Of a DNA stretch of 64,000 nucleotides, positions 7,954-18,724 are shown in pieces. The translations under genes were made by a program, and so were the position numbers. The stretch is from RHKX01 sp963820055 (GTDB lineage Bacteria; Actinomycetota; Thermoleophilia; Solirubrobacterales; 70-9), in contig CAWFYJ010000003.1 in assembly GCA_963820055.1 (NCBI GenBank), positions 372,001 through 436,000 of the forward strand, written 5' to 3'. Numbering within the stretch: the stretch's first letter is position 1; every line of letters begins with the position of its first letter. The notes beneath the pieces were generated by a model. It did no database searches. It was not told where the DNA came from and worked only from the letters and a program-made list of their open reading frames with translations.

Positions 7954-9164
7954 GCGGTTCCACGATCGCCAACCGATACGAGCTCGGCGACCGCCTCGGC
8001 AGCGGCGGGATGTCGACCGTCTACCGGGCGACCGACCGCGTGCTCGAGCGGACCGTCGCCGTCAAGGTCCTCGCCGAGCATCTCTCCGACGACGAGAAGT
8101 TCGTCGCGCGGTTCCGCCGCGAGGCGCTCGCCGTCGCCAAGCTCGTCCACCCCAACATCGTCCAGGTCTACGACACCGGGGTCGACGCGGGCCGGCACTT
8201 CATCGTCATGGAATTCGTCGAGGGCCGCTCCGGCGCGCAGCTGCTGCAGCGCGACGGCGCGCTCGAGCCTGCCACCGCCGTCGAGATCGCCGCCCAGTCG
8301 TGCGCCGGTCTCGAGTACGCCCACCGGATGGGGATCATCCACCGCGATGTCAAGCCCGGGAACCTGATGGTCATCGGCGGTCCGGCCGGCGGCCCCCGCG
8401 AGATGACGGTCAAGCTCGCCGACTTCGGGATCGCCCGCGCCGCCGAGCAGACCCGGCTGACCCAGGTCGGCTCCGTCGTCGGCACCGCCGCCTACCTGTC
8501 GCCGGAGCAGTCGCGCGGCGAAGAGGCGACGCCGATCTCGGACGTCTACTCGCTCGGCGTCGTCACCTACCAGCTGCTCACCGCCCGCCTCCCATATGAG
8601 GGCAACAGCCTCGCCGAGCTGGCGATCCGCCGCGAGAACGAGCGCCCGCTACCGCCGACGAGCTACGAGAAGGGCATCCCGGAGGCGCTCTCGAAGGCCG
8701 TCCTCCGCGCGCTCGAGAACGAGCCCGAGGATCGCTACGTCGACGCGCTTGCCTACGGAGCCGCGCTGCGGGCCGGGCTCGCCGGCATCGCCCCGGCGGC
8801 GGAGGCGACGACGCGGCTCGTCGACACCCGCAGCACCGCCGCGACCCGGGTCGCTCCTCGCGAGCCGCGGACGCCCACCTCGCCGGCCCGCGCCGCCCGG
8901 CCGCGCCGGACCTCGCCTCCCCCCCGCCGTCCCGCGGTCGCGCCGGCCGCCGCGCCGCCGCGCAAGCGCTCCCGCTTCGGGAGCTTCATGCGGGCGATCT
9001 TCGCGATCCTGCTGGTCGCGATCGTCGCCGGGCTGATCGCCGCTGTGATCCTGCTCGCCACCGACGCCGGTCAGAGCTCGGACGTCGGCAAGTTCATCAG
9101 CAACAACGTCGACGACCAGGTCCAGAACATCAAGGACTACATCTCGAAGGCGACCGGCAACTAG
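7950..9164 (+). CDS. Ser/Thr protein kinase, PknB-like, without PASTA domains
   Basis: 404 residues. Complete Hanks-type kinase domain at about 10-275: glycine loop GSGGMSTVY, catalytic Lys in VAVKVL, H-R-D-V-K-P-G-N loop, D-F-G metal site, and G-T-A-A-Y-L-S-P-E for the P+1 loop. A Pro/Arg/Ala-rich juxtamembrane region follows, then one membrane helix at about 350-370 and only about 35 residues outside. No PASTA or other sensor is present. The ATGA overlap with the lipoprotein gene suggests the lipoprotein supplies the external part. Targets unknown. Confidence 0.92.
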   Translation: MSGSTIANRYELGDRLGSGGMSTVYRATDRVLERTVAVKVLAEHLSDDEKFVARFRREALAVAKLVHPNIVQVYDTGVDAGRHFIVMEFVEGRSGAQLLQRDGALEPATAVEIAAQSCAGLEYAHRMGIIHRDVKPGNLMVIGGPAGGPREMTVKLADFGIARAAEQTRLTQVGSVVGTAAYLSPEQSRGEEATPISDVYSLGVVTYQLLTARLPYEGNSLAELAIRRENERPLPPTSYEKGIPEALSKAVLRALENEPEDRYVDALAYGAALRAGLAGIAPAAEATTRLVDTRSTAATRVAPREPRTPTSPARAARPRRTSPPPRRPAVAPAAAPPRKRSRFGSFMRAIFAILLVAIVAGLIAAVILLATDAGQSSDVGKFISNNVDDQVQNIKDYISKATGN

Positions 9165-9184
9165 CCGGAGCCGGAGCCGGCCGA

Positions 9185-10397
9185 CTAGGCCTGCGACGCC
9201 TCCCAGGGCGCTGCGCCGGCCATGATCGCGTCCCGGTAGGCCCCATAGCGGCCGGCGAGGATGGCCTCGCGCCCGCCGGCGACGAGCTCGCGCGCGTAGA
9301 CGAGGTTGTGGATCGTCAGCAGCCGGACGCCGGTCAGCTCTTCGGCGCGCGACAGGTAGTGGACGTAGGCCCGGCTGAATCGTGTGCAGGCCGGACAGGG
9401 GCAGCCGGGGACGAGCGGCGCCGGCTCGCCCTCGTTGCGCTTCTTGCGGACGTCGTAGCGGAAGCGGCGCTCCGGCAGCGGCGCCAGGGCCATCCCGTGG
9501 CGGCCGAGGCGGGTCGGCACAGCGCAGTCGAAGCTGTCGATCCCGACGGCGATCCCCTCGACCAGGTCGTCGGGCTCCCCGATCCCCAGCAGGTGCCGGG
9601 CGGGCTCGGCGGGCAGCATCCCGACGGTCATCCCTACCACCTCGCGCATCTGCTCCTTGTCCTTGCCGAGCGTGCCACCGATCGCGATGCCGTCCACCCC
9701 GGACGCGGCGATCGCGTCGGCGGAGGCACGGCGCAGCTCCTCGTGGGTGCCGCCCTGGACGATCCCGAAGACGGCCTGTCCCGGCGGGCCGTTCCCGGCG
9801 TGCCATTCGAGGCAGCGCTCCAGCCAGCGGTGGGTGCGCTCGGTCGAGCTTGGCCGTGTAGTCGTAATCGGCGCGGAAGGGCGTGCACTCGTCGAAGACG
9901 AGGGCGATGTCGGAACCGATCTGAGCCTGGACCTCCATCGAGCGCTCCGGCGAGAGGAAGTGCTCGGAGCCGTCGATGTAGGAGCGGAAGCGGACGCCCT
10001 CCTCGCTGATTCCCAGCACCCCGCCCTCGAGCGGCGGCCGGCCGCGACGGCCCTTGACCTCGTCGGCGACGCTGCCGAACGCGAGTGAAAAGACCTGGAA
10101 ACCGCCCGAATCGGTGATCAGCGCCCGGTCCCAGCCCATGAACTCGTGAAGGCCGCCGAGCTCGGCGATTCGCTCGCCCCCCGGCGACAGCATCAGGTGG
10201 TAGGTGTTGCCGAGGACCATCTCGTAGCCGGCCCCGGAGACCTCGTCGGGAAGCAGGCCCTTGACCGATCCCCGGGTTGCGAGCGGGACGAAGCAGGGCG
10301 TCTCGACCGGGCCGTGGGAGGTGTGGAGGATTCCCGCCCGCGCGTCGCCGTCGCGGGCGACGATCTCGAAGTGGAAGCGCTCCGGCTCGACTCGCAT
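9185..10397 (-). CDS. tgt: tRNA-guanine transglycosylase, with one apparent frameshift
   Basis: Exchanges G34 for preQ1 during queuosine synthesis. The N-terminal part carries the substrate and nucleophile motifs (DSGGFQVFSL), and the C-terminal part has the second catalytic region and the zinc site C-P-C-P-A-C...H. The frame breaks in YTAK|S-T-E-R-T-H-R-W: deleting one base near 9848 restores 403 residues with full conservation on both sides. Gene length is 3n+1, as expected for one insertion. It is more likely a consensus error than a pseudogene. ATG 10397 has a TAGGCT box 6 nt upstream. Confidence 0.85.
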
Positions 10398-10403
10398 CGG
10401 TCG

Positions 10404-10409
10404 AGCCTA
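10404..10409 (-). promoter_or_regulatory. -10 box for tgt, leaderless type
   Basis: TAGGCT on the minus strand, 6 nt before ATG 10397. It gives tgt its own promoter downstream of the glycolytic run. Confidence 0.5.
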
Positions 10410-10441
10410 CGACCTGCGTCCCATGGCGACGGTCGAGGGGG

Positions 10442-11983
10442 CTAGCGGTTCCGCAGCGTCGAGCCCGACATGCCCTCGGGCCTGTCGATCCCGAGCAGGT
10501 CGAGCGCAGTCGGCGAGACGTCGGCGAGGATCCCCTCGTGCAGCTCGATGCCGTGGACGGTCGTGATCATCGGCACCGGGTTGGTCGTGTGGGCCGTGTT
10601 CGGCGAGCCGTCGGGCTCGAGCATGTGCTCGGCGTTGCCGTGGTCGGCGGTGATGATGCAGGCGCCCCCGGCGGCGTGGACGGTGGTGACGACGCGCGCC
10701 AGGCAGGCGTCGACGGCCTCGATCGCGGTGATCGCCGCCGGAATCGAGCCGGTGTGGCCGACCATGTCCGGGTTGGCGAAGTTGATGATCCCGAACCGGT
10801 AGTCGCCCTCCGACCAGGCCGAGCAGAAGGCGTCGGCGGCCTTCGCGGCGCTCATCTCCGGCTTGTGGTCGTAGGTCGGGACGTCGCGGGGCGAGTCGGC
10901 CATCCGCCGCTCCTCCCCGTTCCACTCGGCCTCGCGGCCGCCGTTGAAGAAGTAGGTGACGTGCGCGTACTTCTCGGTCTCGGCGACGTGGATCTGCTTG
11001 CCGCCGGCCTCGCTGATCACCTCGGCAATCGTCGTCGCGGGAGCCGTCGGCGGGAAGGCGACCGGGTAGGGATAGACGTCGCGGTAGGTCGCCATCGTCG
11101 CGATGTCGAGGCCCGGGTCGCCGCCGCGCTCGAAGCCCTCGAAGGAGGGATCGCCGAGCGCCTCGACGATCTGCCGCATCCGGTCCGGGCGGAAGTTGAA
11201 GCAGATGACGACATCGCCCGGCTGCATCCCGTCGTAGTCGCCGATCACGGTCGGCTTGACGAACTCGTCGGTGTCGCCGGCGGCGTAGGCGTCGGCGATC
11301 GCCTCGGCGGCACTTTCCGCGCGCGGACCGGCGCCATGGACGAGGGCGTCGTAGGCGAGCTTCGTGCGCTCCCAGCGGTGGTCACGGTCCATGCCGTAAT
11401 AGCGGCCCCCGACGGTTCCGATCCGGCCGGCGCTGCGGAGCCAGCGCTCGACCTCCTCGACGTAGCCGGCGCCGCCGTGCGGCAACGTGTCGCGGCCGTC
11501 GGTGAACGCGTGAAGGACGACATCGGGCACGCCCTCGCGGGCGGCGAGCTCGATGCAGGCCTCGATGTGCCCCCAGCCGGAGTGGACCCCGCCGTCGGAG
11601 ACGAGCCCGATCAGGTGGAGACGGCCACGCGGGCTGTTGCGGGCGCGTTCGCAGGCGCCGACGAGGACCTCGTTCTCGAAGAAGCTGCCGTCGGCGACGG
11701 CGTCGTCGATCCGGGCGAGGTCCTGCTTGACGACCGAGCCTGCCCCGAGGTTCAGGTGGCCGACCTCGGAGTTGCCCATCTGCCCGTCGGGCAACCCGAC
11801 GTCGTGTCCCGACGCCGACAGCTGCGTGCGCGGATAGGTCTCCCAGAGCTCGTCGAAGGTCGGCGTCCGGGACTGCAGGACGGCATTGCCGGGGCCGGGC
11901 TCGGCCAGCCCCCAGCCGTCGAGGATCACGAGCGCGAGGCCCTTGACCGGAATCGAGTCGGGTCCGCTCTGCAGATCGGTCAT
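10442..11983 (-). CDS. gpmI: 2,3-bisphosphoglycerate-independent phosphoglycerate mutase
   Basis: Interconverts 3- and 2-phosphoglycerate in glycolysis and gluconeogenesis. 513 residues, the normal length. Metal and catalytic motifs are complete: V-I-L-D-G-W-G at the N-terminus, the phosphoserine nucleophile in M-G-N-S-E-V-G-H, and the second metal cluster T-A-D-H-G-N-A-E. It is last in the co-directional run gap-pgk-tpiA-gpmI, 11 nt after tpiA, so these four consecutive lower-glycolysis steps are probably one transcript. Confidence 0.96.
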   Translation of the reverse strand: MTDLQSGPDSIPVKGLALVILDGWGLAEPGPGNAVLQSRTPTFDELWETYPRTQLSASGHDVGLPDGQMGNSEVGHLNLGAGSVVKQDLARIDDAVADGSFFENEVLVGACERARNSPRGRLHLIGLVSDGGVHSGWGHIEACIELAAREGVPDVVLHAFTDGRDTLPHGGAGYVEEVERWLRSAGRIGTVGGRYYGMDRDHRWERTKLAYDALVHGAGPRAESAAEAIADAYAAGDTDEFVKPTVIGDYDGMQPGDVVICFNFRPDRMRQIVEALGDPSFEGFERGGDPGLDIATMATYRDVYPYPVAFPPTAPATTIAEVISEAGGKQIHVAETEKYAHVTYFFNGGREAEWNGEERRMADSPRDVPTYDHKPEMSAAKAADAFCSAWSEGDYRFGIINFANPDMVGHTGSIPAAITAIEAVDACLARVVTTVHAAGGACIITADHGNAEHMLEPDGSPNTAHTTNPVPMITTVHGIELHEGILADVSPTALDLLGIDRPEGMSGSTLRNR

Positions 11984-11994
11984 CTCATGCCTTC

Positions 11995-12753
11995 CTATGC
12001 GGCCGCGACGATCGCGGCGAAGTCCTCTGGGTCGAGCGAGGCGCCGCCGACGAGGGCGCCGTCGATGTCGCTCATGCCGAGCAGCTCGGCGGCGTTGGCG
12101 GGCTTCACGGATCCGCCGTACTGGACCCGGACCGCCTCCGCGGCCTCGGCGTCGCGCGCGGCGACCCGTGAGCGGACGAACGCGCAGGCGTCGTTGGCCT
12201 GCTCGGCCGAGGCGGTCTTACCGGTGCCGATCGCCCAGATCGGCTCGTAGGCGATGACGACGTCGCCGAGGCGCGAATCCTCGACCTCGGCCAGTGCCGC
12301 GTCGACCTGGCGGCGCAGGACGTCCTCGGTCTCTCCCCCCTCGCGCTCCGCCTCAGACTCGCCGACGCAGAGGATCGGAAGCAGCCCGGCGGCCAGCGCG
12401 ACCGGGACCTTCCGGGCCAGGGCTTCGTCGGTCTCGCCGAAGAACTGACGTCGCTCGGAGTGGCCGAGGACGACCGCCTCGGCGCCGGCGTCGAGCAGCA
12501 TCGTCGCCGACACCTCGCCGGTGAACGCTCCCGAGTCCTCGAAGTACATGTTCTGCGCGGCGACGGCGATGCCGGAGCCGGCACAGAGCTGGGCGACCAG
12601 GGGCAGGGCGAGGAACGAAGGGCAGATGACGACCTCGGCGGCATCGTCGCCGAGCTCCTCGACGTCGGGGAGCAGCTCCTCGCAGAAGGCGCGGGCCTCC
12701 CCGATCGTCTTGTTCATCTTCCAGTTCGCCGCGATCAGCGGGCGCCTTGCCAT
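11995..12753 (-). CDS. tpiA: Triosephosphate isomerase
   Basis: 252 residues. N-terminal N-W-K-M-N with the active-site Lys, electrophilic His in G-H-S-E-R-R, catalytic Glu in A-Y-E-P-I-W-A-I-G-T-G-K, and phosphate loop V-Q-Y-G-G-S-V. ATG 12753 begins exactly at the conserved MARRPLIAANWKMN. A longer in-frame extension reaches into pgk and is not used. One nucleotide separates it from the pgk stop. Confidence 0.96.
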   Translation of the reverse strand: MARRPLIAANWKMNKTIGEARAFCEELLPDVEELGDDAAEVVICPSFLALPLVAQLCAGSGIAVAAQNMYFEDSGAFTGEVSATMLLDAGAEAVVLGHSERRQFFGETDEALARKVPVALAAGLLPILCVGESEAEREGGETEDVLRRQVDAALAEVEDSRLGDVVIAYEPIWAIGTGKTASAEQANDACAFVRSRVAARDAEAAEAVRVQYGGSVKPANAAELLGMSDIDGALVGGASLDPEDFAAIVAAA

Positions 12754-12754
12754 C

Positions 12755-13969
12755 TCAGCTCCGATCCTCGTCGCCCTTGTCCCGCAACGCCTCGACTCCG
12801 GGCAGCGGCTTGCCTTCAATCAACTCCAGGGAGGCGCCGCCGCCGGTCGACAGCCAGTCGACCTCGTCGGCGAGCCCGAACTCCGCCAGCGCGGCGCCGG
12901 AATCGCCGCCGCCGACGATCGTCGTCGCGTCGGTCGCTGCGACCGCTTGGGCGACCGCGCGCGTGCCGGCGGCGAACGGCGGCAGCTCGAAGGCGCCCAT
13001 CGGGCCGTTCCAGAAGACCGTTCCGGCGGCCGCCACCGCGTCGGCGTAGGCGCGGGCGCTGACCGGGCCGATGTCGAGGCCCATCATTCCCTCGGGTACC
13101 TCGACGCCGTCGCTGGCGACCGCTCCGGCATCGGCCGAGAAGCTCGCGCCGAGGACGAGGTCGGTGGGCAGCTCGAGATCGCACGACGAGCCGGCTGCCA
13201 GCTCGAGCGCCTTCGCGGCGAGCTCGATTCCCTCCTCCTCGACGAGCGAGTTGCCCGTCTCGTGCCCCTGGGCGCGATAGAAGCTGAAGCACATCGCACC
13301 GCCGATCAGGATCCGGTCGGCGATCTCGAGGAACCGCTCGATGACTCCGACCTTGTCGGTCACCTTGGCCCCGCCGAGCACCACTACGAGTGGGCGGGAC
13401 GGGTCGTCGAGGACCGCGGTCAGCTCGCGGACCTCGCGCTCCAACAGCAGGCCGGCGTAGGCGGGCAGGCGGTGGGCGACGCCCTCGGTGGAGGCGTGGG
13501 CGCGGTGGGCAGCGCCGAACGCGTCGTTGACGTAGACGTCGGCGAGGGCGGCGAGGCCGTCCGCGAGGGCGTCGTCATCGGCCTTCTCCCCCGGCTCCCA
13601 GCGCGTGTTCTCGAGCAGCAGCACGGCACCCGGCTCGAGAGCTGCGACCGCAGCCGCGACGTCGTCGCCGACGACGCCCGGAGCGGTCGCGACGTCGATC
13701 CCGAGCAGCTCACCGAGCCGGCGGGCGACCGGCGCCATCGACAGCTCCGGATCCCGGCCCATCGGCCGCCCGAGGTGCGAGCAGAGGACGATCCGCGCCC
13801 CGCGGTCGCGGAGCAGCTCGATCGTCGGCAGGGCCGCCCGGATCCGGGTGTCGTCGCCGACCGCGCCGTCGTTCAGCGGCACGTTCAGGTCGGCGCGCAC
13901 CAGGACGGTGCGGCCCTCGACGTCGGCGTCGCGAACCGACGCCTTGTCGAATCGCCCGCGGTCGCTCAC
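12755..13969 (-). CDS. pgk: Phosphoglycerate kinase
   Basis: Makes ATP from 1,3-bisphosphoglycerate. 404 residues. The N-domain substrate motif (VRADLNVPL), the H-L-G-R-P basic patch and the C-domain nucleotide loop (G-G-G-D-S) are intact. It lies between gap and tpiA, 18 nt after gap and 1 nt before tpiA. No unusual features. Confidence 0.96.
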   Translation of the reverse strand: MSDRGRFDKASVRDADVEGRTVLVRADLNVPLNDGAVGDDTRIRAALPTIELLRDRGARIVLCSHLGRPMGRDPELSMAPVARRLGELLGIDVATAPGVVGDDVAAAVAALEPGAVLLLENTRWEPGEKADDDALADGLAALADVYVNDAFGAAHRAHASTEGVAHRLPAYAGLLLEREVRELTAVLDDPSRPLVVVLGGAKVTDKVGVIERFLEIADRILIGGAMCFSFYRAQGHETGNSLVEEEGIELAAKALELAAGSSCDLELPTDLVLGASFSADAGAVASDGVEVPEGMMGLDIGPVSARAYADAVAAAGTVFWNGPMGAFELPPFAAGTRAVAQAVAATDATTIVGGGDSGAALAEFGLADEVDWLSTGGGASLELIEGKPLPGVEALRDKGDEDRS

Positions 13970-13987
13970 TGCGTATCCGCCGCGGTC

Positions 13988-14986
<999 letters not shown>

Positions 14987-15109
14987 TTCGTCCTCCTGGA
15001 TCGAGAGCTGTGAGTGGGAGCGGCCGCGGCTGGTCGCGGCCTGCCGGCTAAGCCTATGCAGGTGCGGAAGTTCCTGCCCCCGTCGCGACTACGGACGCGC
15101 CTACGGAGC

Positions 15110-15880
15110 TCACCCGTGACGCGGCGACCAGCGGAAATACCGCATCGTCAGCAGCATTCCGGCGATTCCCCACCCGGCGACGACGGCGAGGTGGCCCCAG
15201 TCGAAGCCGGCGCCGGTGGTCAATGGGTCGTAGGCGGTCAGGAACGCCTCGAAGAAGGGCCGGATCGGGAACAGCGAGGCGAACGCGAGGACGCCGTCGG
15301 GGATCTCGCTCTCGGGGACGAACACGCCGGAGAGGAAGTAGAGCGGCAGCACAGTGAAGTTCGTGATCGGCGGAGCCGCCTGCTCGCTGGGGATGACGAT
15401 GCTGAGGGCGAGGCCGAGCGAGCAGAACGAGAACGTCCCGACGATCAGGGTCACGAGCAGCGCCGGGATCGTCGTCGTCGGGATCGGGACGCCGTAGAGG
15501 ACGTTGCCGAGCAGGGTCACGATCACGACCATCAGCAGCGAGACGACGAACGCGTTGCCGATCCGGCCGCCGACGTAGGCCCAGGTCGGCAGCGGCGTGC
15601 CCCGCATCCGCTTCAGCCGGCCGCTCTCGCGCATCTCGACGATCCGCATCGCGACGTTGACAAGGGTGGCCGAGACGACGGCGAGCGTGATGATGCTCGG
15701 CACGTAGTAGGTGGCCGCGTCGATCCCGAGCCCGTCGATCGTCTGGTTCCCGAACAGCGAGGCGAACAGGAGCAGGAAGATGACCGGGAACATGACCGTG
15801 AAGAACACGGCCGCGGGGCTGCGCCAGAAGACCTTCTGCTCGAAGCGGAACTGGTGGAGGATCAGAGCCGGGCCGCTCAC
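15110..15880 (-). CDS. ABC-2 type transporter permease
   Basis: 256 residues with six predicted membrane segments and the ABC-2 layout: a cytoplasmic start, helix 1 at about 25-45 (FFTVMFPVIFLLLF), an amphipathic region, then five helices, with the SGVFVPESEIP loop typical of drug or lipid exporters. It pairs with the upstream ATPase, which it overlaps by 4 nt (GTGA). Start GTG 15880 is set by that overlap. Substrate cannot be told from sequence. Confidence 0.88.
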   Translation of the reverse strand: MSGPALILHQFRFEQKVFWRSPAAVFFTVMFPVIFLLLFASLFGNQTIDGLGIDAATYYVPSIITLAVVSATLVNVAMRIVEMRESGRLKRMRGTPLPTWAYVGGRIGNAFVVSLLMVVIVTLLGNVLYGVPIPTTTIPALLVTLIVGTFSFCSLGLALSIVIPSEQAAPPITNFTVLPLYFLSGVFVPESEIPDGVLAFASLFPIRPFFEAFLTAYDPLTTGAGFDWGHLAVVAGWGIAGMLLTMRYFRWSPRHG

Positions 15881-16803
15881 TTGCCGCTCTCCTCGCCGGT
15901 CAGCTCGAGATAGACGTCCTCGAGGCTCGGCCGCGTGACCTCGAGGGCCTCGAGGGAGACGTCGTTCGCCATGGCCCAGCCGGTCAGGTCGTTGAGGCTC
16001 CGCACCGGGTCTGAGGTGCGGAGGCTGAGGCGGCCGTCGGCGTTCGCCCAGTCGCCGGGAACGGCGGCCTCGATCCTCGAGCCGTCGGCCGTCACCGAAT
16101 CGGCAGGGAGCTCGAAGCTGATCAGGCTGGCGGCCTCGCGACGCCCGCCGAGGTCGTCGGGGGTGCCGCTCGCGATGATCTCCCCGGCCGCGATCACGGC
16201 GACGCGGTCGGCGAGCGCCTGCGCCTCGTCCATGTAGTGCGTCGTCAACAGGACCGTCTTGCCGAGCTCGCGTAGACCTTCGATCACCTGCCAGGCGGCG
16301 CGGCGGGCCGACGGGTCGAATCCGGTCGTCGGCTCGTCGAGGAAGAGCAGCTCGGCGTCGCCGATCAGGGCGACGGCGACGTCGAGCCGCCGCTGCTGTC
16401 CGCCGGAGAGCCGGCCGGCGCGGTCGTCGGCCTTCTCGCCGAGGCCGACGAGCTCGATCGTCTCCTCGACCGAGCGCGGCCGCTCGTAGTAGCCGGCGTA
16501 CATCTCGAGCGTCTCGCGGACCGTCAGCAGAGCCTCCATCCGGCATTCCTGCAGGACGAAGCCGACCCGCCCGCGCCAGGACCGGTCGGCCTTCGCCGGG
16601 TCGATGCCGAGCACCTCCACCCTGCCCGCGTCGCGGTCGAGATAGCCCTCCATCACCGAGATGGCGGTCGTCTTGCCGGCGCCGTTGGGACCGAGGAAGG
16701 CGAAGATCTCGCCACGGCGGACGTCGAGGTCGATCCCGCGCAGCGCCTCGGTCTCGCCGTAGGACTTGCGCAGCCCCTCGACGCTGATCACGGCTTCAGA
16801 CAC
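15877..16803 (-). CDS. ABC transporter ATP-binding protein
   Basis: 308 residues. Walker A G-P-N-G-A-G-K-T-T, signature L-S-G-G-Q-Q-R-R, Walker B L-L-F-L-D-E-P-T-T-G and the H-loop histidine (TTHYMDEA) are all intact. The C-terminal extension of about 80 residues is usual in DrrA-like exporters of drugs, antibiotics or lipids. It is translationally coupled to the permease by a GTGA overlap. uvrC follows in the same direction upstream without coupling. Confidence 0.9.
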   Translation of the reverse strand: MSEAVISVEGLRKSYGETEALRGIDLDVRRGEIFAFLGPNGAGKTTAISVMEGYLDRDAGRVEVLGIDPAKADRSWRGRVGFVLQECRMEALLTVRETLEMYAGYYERPRSVEETIELVGLGEKADDRAGRLSGGQQRRLDVAVALIGDAELLFLDEPTTGFDPSARRAAWQVIEGLRELGKTVLLTTHYMDEAQALADRVAVIAAGEIIASGTPDDLGGRREAASLISFELPADSVTADGSRIEAAVPGDWANADGRLSLRTSDPVRSLNDLTGWAMANDVSLEALEVTRPSLEDVYLELTGEESGK

Positions 16804-16827
16804 GAGCGGGGAGTATGAAGGTCTCCC

Positions 16828-18714
16828 TCAACCGGCCTTGTTCAGCTGGCGATGGATGTCGCGCGCCAGCTTGCCGGGAATGCCCGGGACCGCCTCGATC
16901 TCCTCGGCGGACGCATGGAGGAACCGCTCCGGCGAGCCGAAGTGGCTGAGCAGCGCCCGCTTGCGGGCCGGGCCGACGCCGCGGAGCCCGTCGAGAACCG
17001 AGCCGGTCATCGCCTTCCCGCGCCGTTTGCGGTGGAGGTCGAGCGCGAAGCGGTGGGCTTCGTCGCGGATCCGCTGAAGCAGCCGCGAGGCCTCCGAGTC
17101 GGGCCGGATCGGCAGCGGTGCCGAGCGCCCCGGGACGTAGACCTCCTCGAGCCGCTTCGCGAGCGAGATGACGGTCGTCCCCCGCTCGATCAGCGGCCGC
17201 AGCGCACGGACGCCGGCGGCGAGTTGGCCCTTGCCACCGTCGATCATTATCAGCCCAGGGAGAGCCGCGAACGACTCGTCGAGCTCGGCGTCGTGCGGAG
17301 AGCGGCCGCTCTCGTCCATGAACCGGTTCAGGCGCCGCGTCAGCACCTCCTCCATCGAGGCGAAGTCGTCGGAGGCGTCGGTGATGCCGCGGATCCGGAA
17401 CCGCCGGTAGTCCGACTTCTTCGGGGCGCCGCCCTCGAAGACGACCATCGAGGCGACCGTGTGCTCGGGGCCGAGGTTGGAGATGTCGTAGCCCTCGATC
17501 CGGATCGGGACCTCGTCGAGGTCGAGCGCCGCGGCGAGGTCGGCGAGCGCCTCGGTGCGCTCGCGACGGCGGCGCTCGCGGCGGAGCTTGTCCTGGGCGA
17601 GGGCGAGCTTCGCGTTCCGCTCGGCGAGCTCGCGGAGCCGCCGCTTGTCGCCCCGCTCGGCCGCCCGCACCTCGACGACTGTCCCGCGCCGTTCGCTCAG
17701 CGCCTCGGCGAGCAGAGCGGTCCGGCCGGCGAGCTCGGGGCCGACGACGACGAGCGGCGGAACGGTCGGTGACGCCTCGTAGTACTGGGCGAGGAACTGC
17801 TCTCCGACCTCGGCGATGTCGTCCTCGCCCTTGTTGTCGAGGTAGAAGCCCTGGCGCTCGGTGAGGACGCCGTCGCGGACCTGGAAGACCTGCGCGTTGG
17901 CCTCCTCGCCCTCGACGGCGACGCCGATCAGGTCGGCCGTCCCGACCTGCTCGCCGGCGACCTGCTGCCGCTCCATCAGCGACCGGATCGCGGCGACGCG
18001 GTCGCGGAACAGAGCCGCGCGCTCGAACTCCTGGTCGGCGGCCGCCTCCTCCATCTTCGCGAGCAGGTCCCGCTCGACGTCGCGGTAGCGGCCGGAGAGG
18101 AAGCGCCGGATCGCATCGATGTTTCGGCCGTATTCCTCGGCGTCGATGTAGCCGACGCAGGGGGCCCCACAGCGCTTGATGTAGTAATCGAGGCAGGGAA
18201 CGCCGGAGCGGCGGCCGGGCTCGGGACCGTCGCAGGTGCGGTACTGGAACAGCTTGCCGAGCAGTTCGAGCGTCTCGCGGACCCGGCGGGCGTTCGCGTA
18301 GGGGCCGAAGTAGACGCGGTTCGGACGATGGCGCTCGCGGGTGAAGTAGACGCGGGGGTACTCCTCGTCGAGGCTGATCCCGATGTACGGATAGGACTTG
18401 TCGTCGCGCAACTTGACGTTGAGGATCGGCCGGTGGCGCTTGATGAACTGCTGCTCGGCGATCAGCGCCTCGGCCTCGGTCCCGGTCACGAGGAAGTCGA
18501 TCTGCTCGATCTCGTCGACGAGGCTTCCGAGCGTGGTCCGGGACGAGAAATGGCTGGCCACGCGCTTGCGGATCGAACGCGACTTGCCGACGTAGACGAC
18601 CCTCCCGTCGCTGTCGCTGAACATGTAGACGCCGGGCTGATCGGGCAGCCGCTTGCGCTGTTCGCTGATGTCCTCGCGCCGCTGCTCGCGGCGCTCTCGG
18701 TCGTTCTCCGCCAT
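16828..18714 (-). CDS. uvrC: Excinuclease ABC subunit C
   Basis: Makes both incisions in nucleotide excision repair with UvrAB. 628 residues: GIY-YIG nuclease (GVYMFSDSDGRVVYVGKS) at about 20-100, UVR motif that binds UvrB (EFERAALFRDRVAAI) at about 205-240, RNase H-like nuclease with catalytic Asp (EGYDISNLG, then IDGGKGQL), and a C-terminal double helix-hairpin-helix. ATG 18714 is chosen over ATG 18747 because a TACAGT box lies 10 nt before it and because it leaves the usual short N-terminus. Confidence 0.95.
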   Translation of the reverse strand: MAENDRERREQRREDISEQRKRLPDQPGVYMFSDSDGRVVYVGKSRSIRKRVASHFSSRTTLGSLVDEIEQIDFLVTGTEAEALIAEQQFIKRHRPILNVKLRDDKSYPYIGISLDEEYPRVYFTRERHRPNRVYFGPYANARRVRETLELLGKLFQYRTCDGPEPGRRSGVPCLDYYIKRCGAPCVGYIDAEEYGRNIDAIRRFLSGRYRDVERDLLAKMEEAAADQEFERAALFRDRVAAIRSLMERQQVAGEQVGTADLIGVAVEGEEANAQVFQVRDGVLTERQGFYLDNKGEDDIAEVGEQFLAQYYEASPTVPPLVVVGPELAGRTALLAEALSERRGTVVEVRAAERGDKRRLRELAERNAKLALAQDKLRRERRRRERTEALADLAAALDLDEVPIRIEGYDISNLGPEHTVASMVVFEGGAPKKSDYRRFRIRGITDASDDFASMEEVLTRRLNRFMDESGRSPHDAELDESFAALPGLIMIDGGKGQLAAGVRALRPLIERGTTVISLAKRLEEVYVPGRSAPLPIRPDSEASRLLQRIRDEAHRFALDLHRKRRGKAMTGSVLDGLRGVGPARKRALLSHFGSPERFLHASAEEIEAVPGIPGKLARDIHRQLNKAG

Positions 18715-18724
18715 CTCCCTGAGA

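Noticed and set aside
9800..9900. Programmed frameshift in tgt
   Set aside because: No slippery heptamer or downstream pseudoknot is visible, and the same kind of single-base shift occurs in many genes here.
10277..12250. Long plus-strand ORF of 657 codons opposite gpmI
   Set aside because: Arg/Gly/Asp-rich shadow produced by GC-biased third positions of gpmI on the other strand; it has no family motif.
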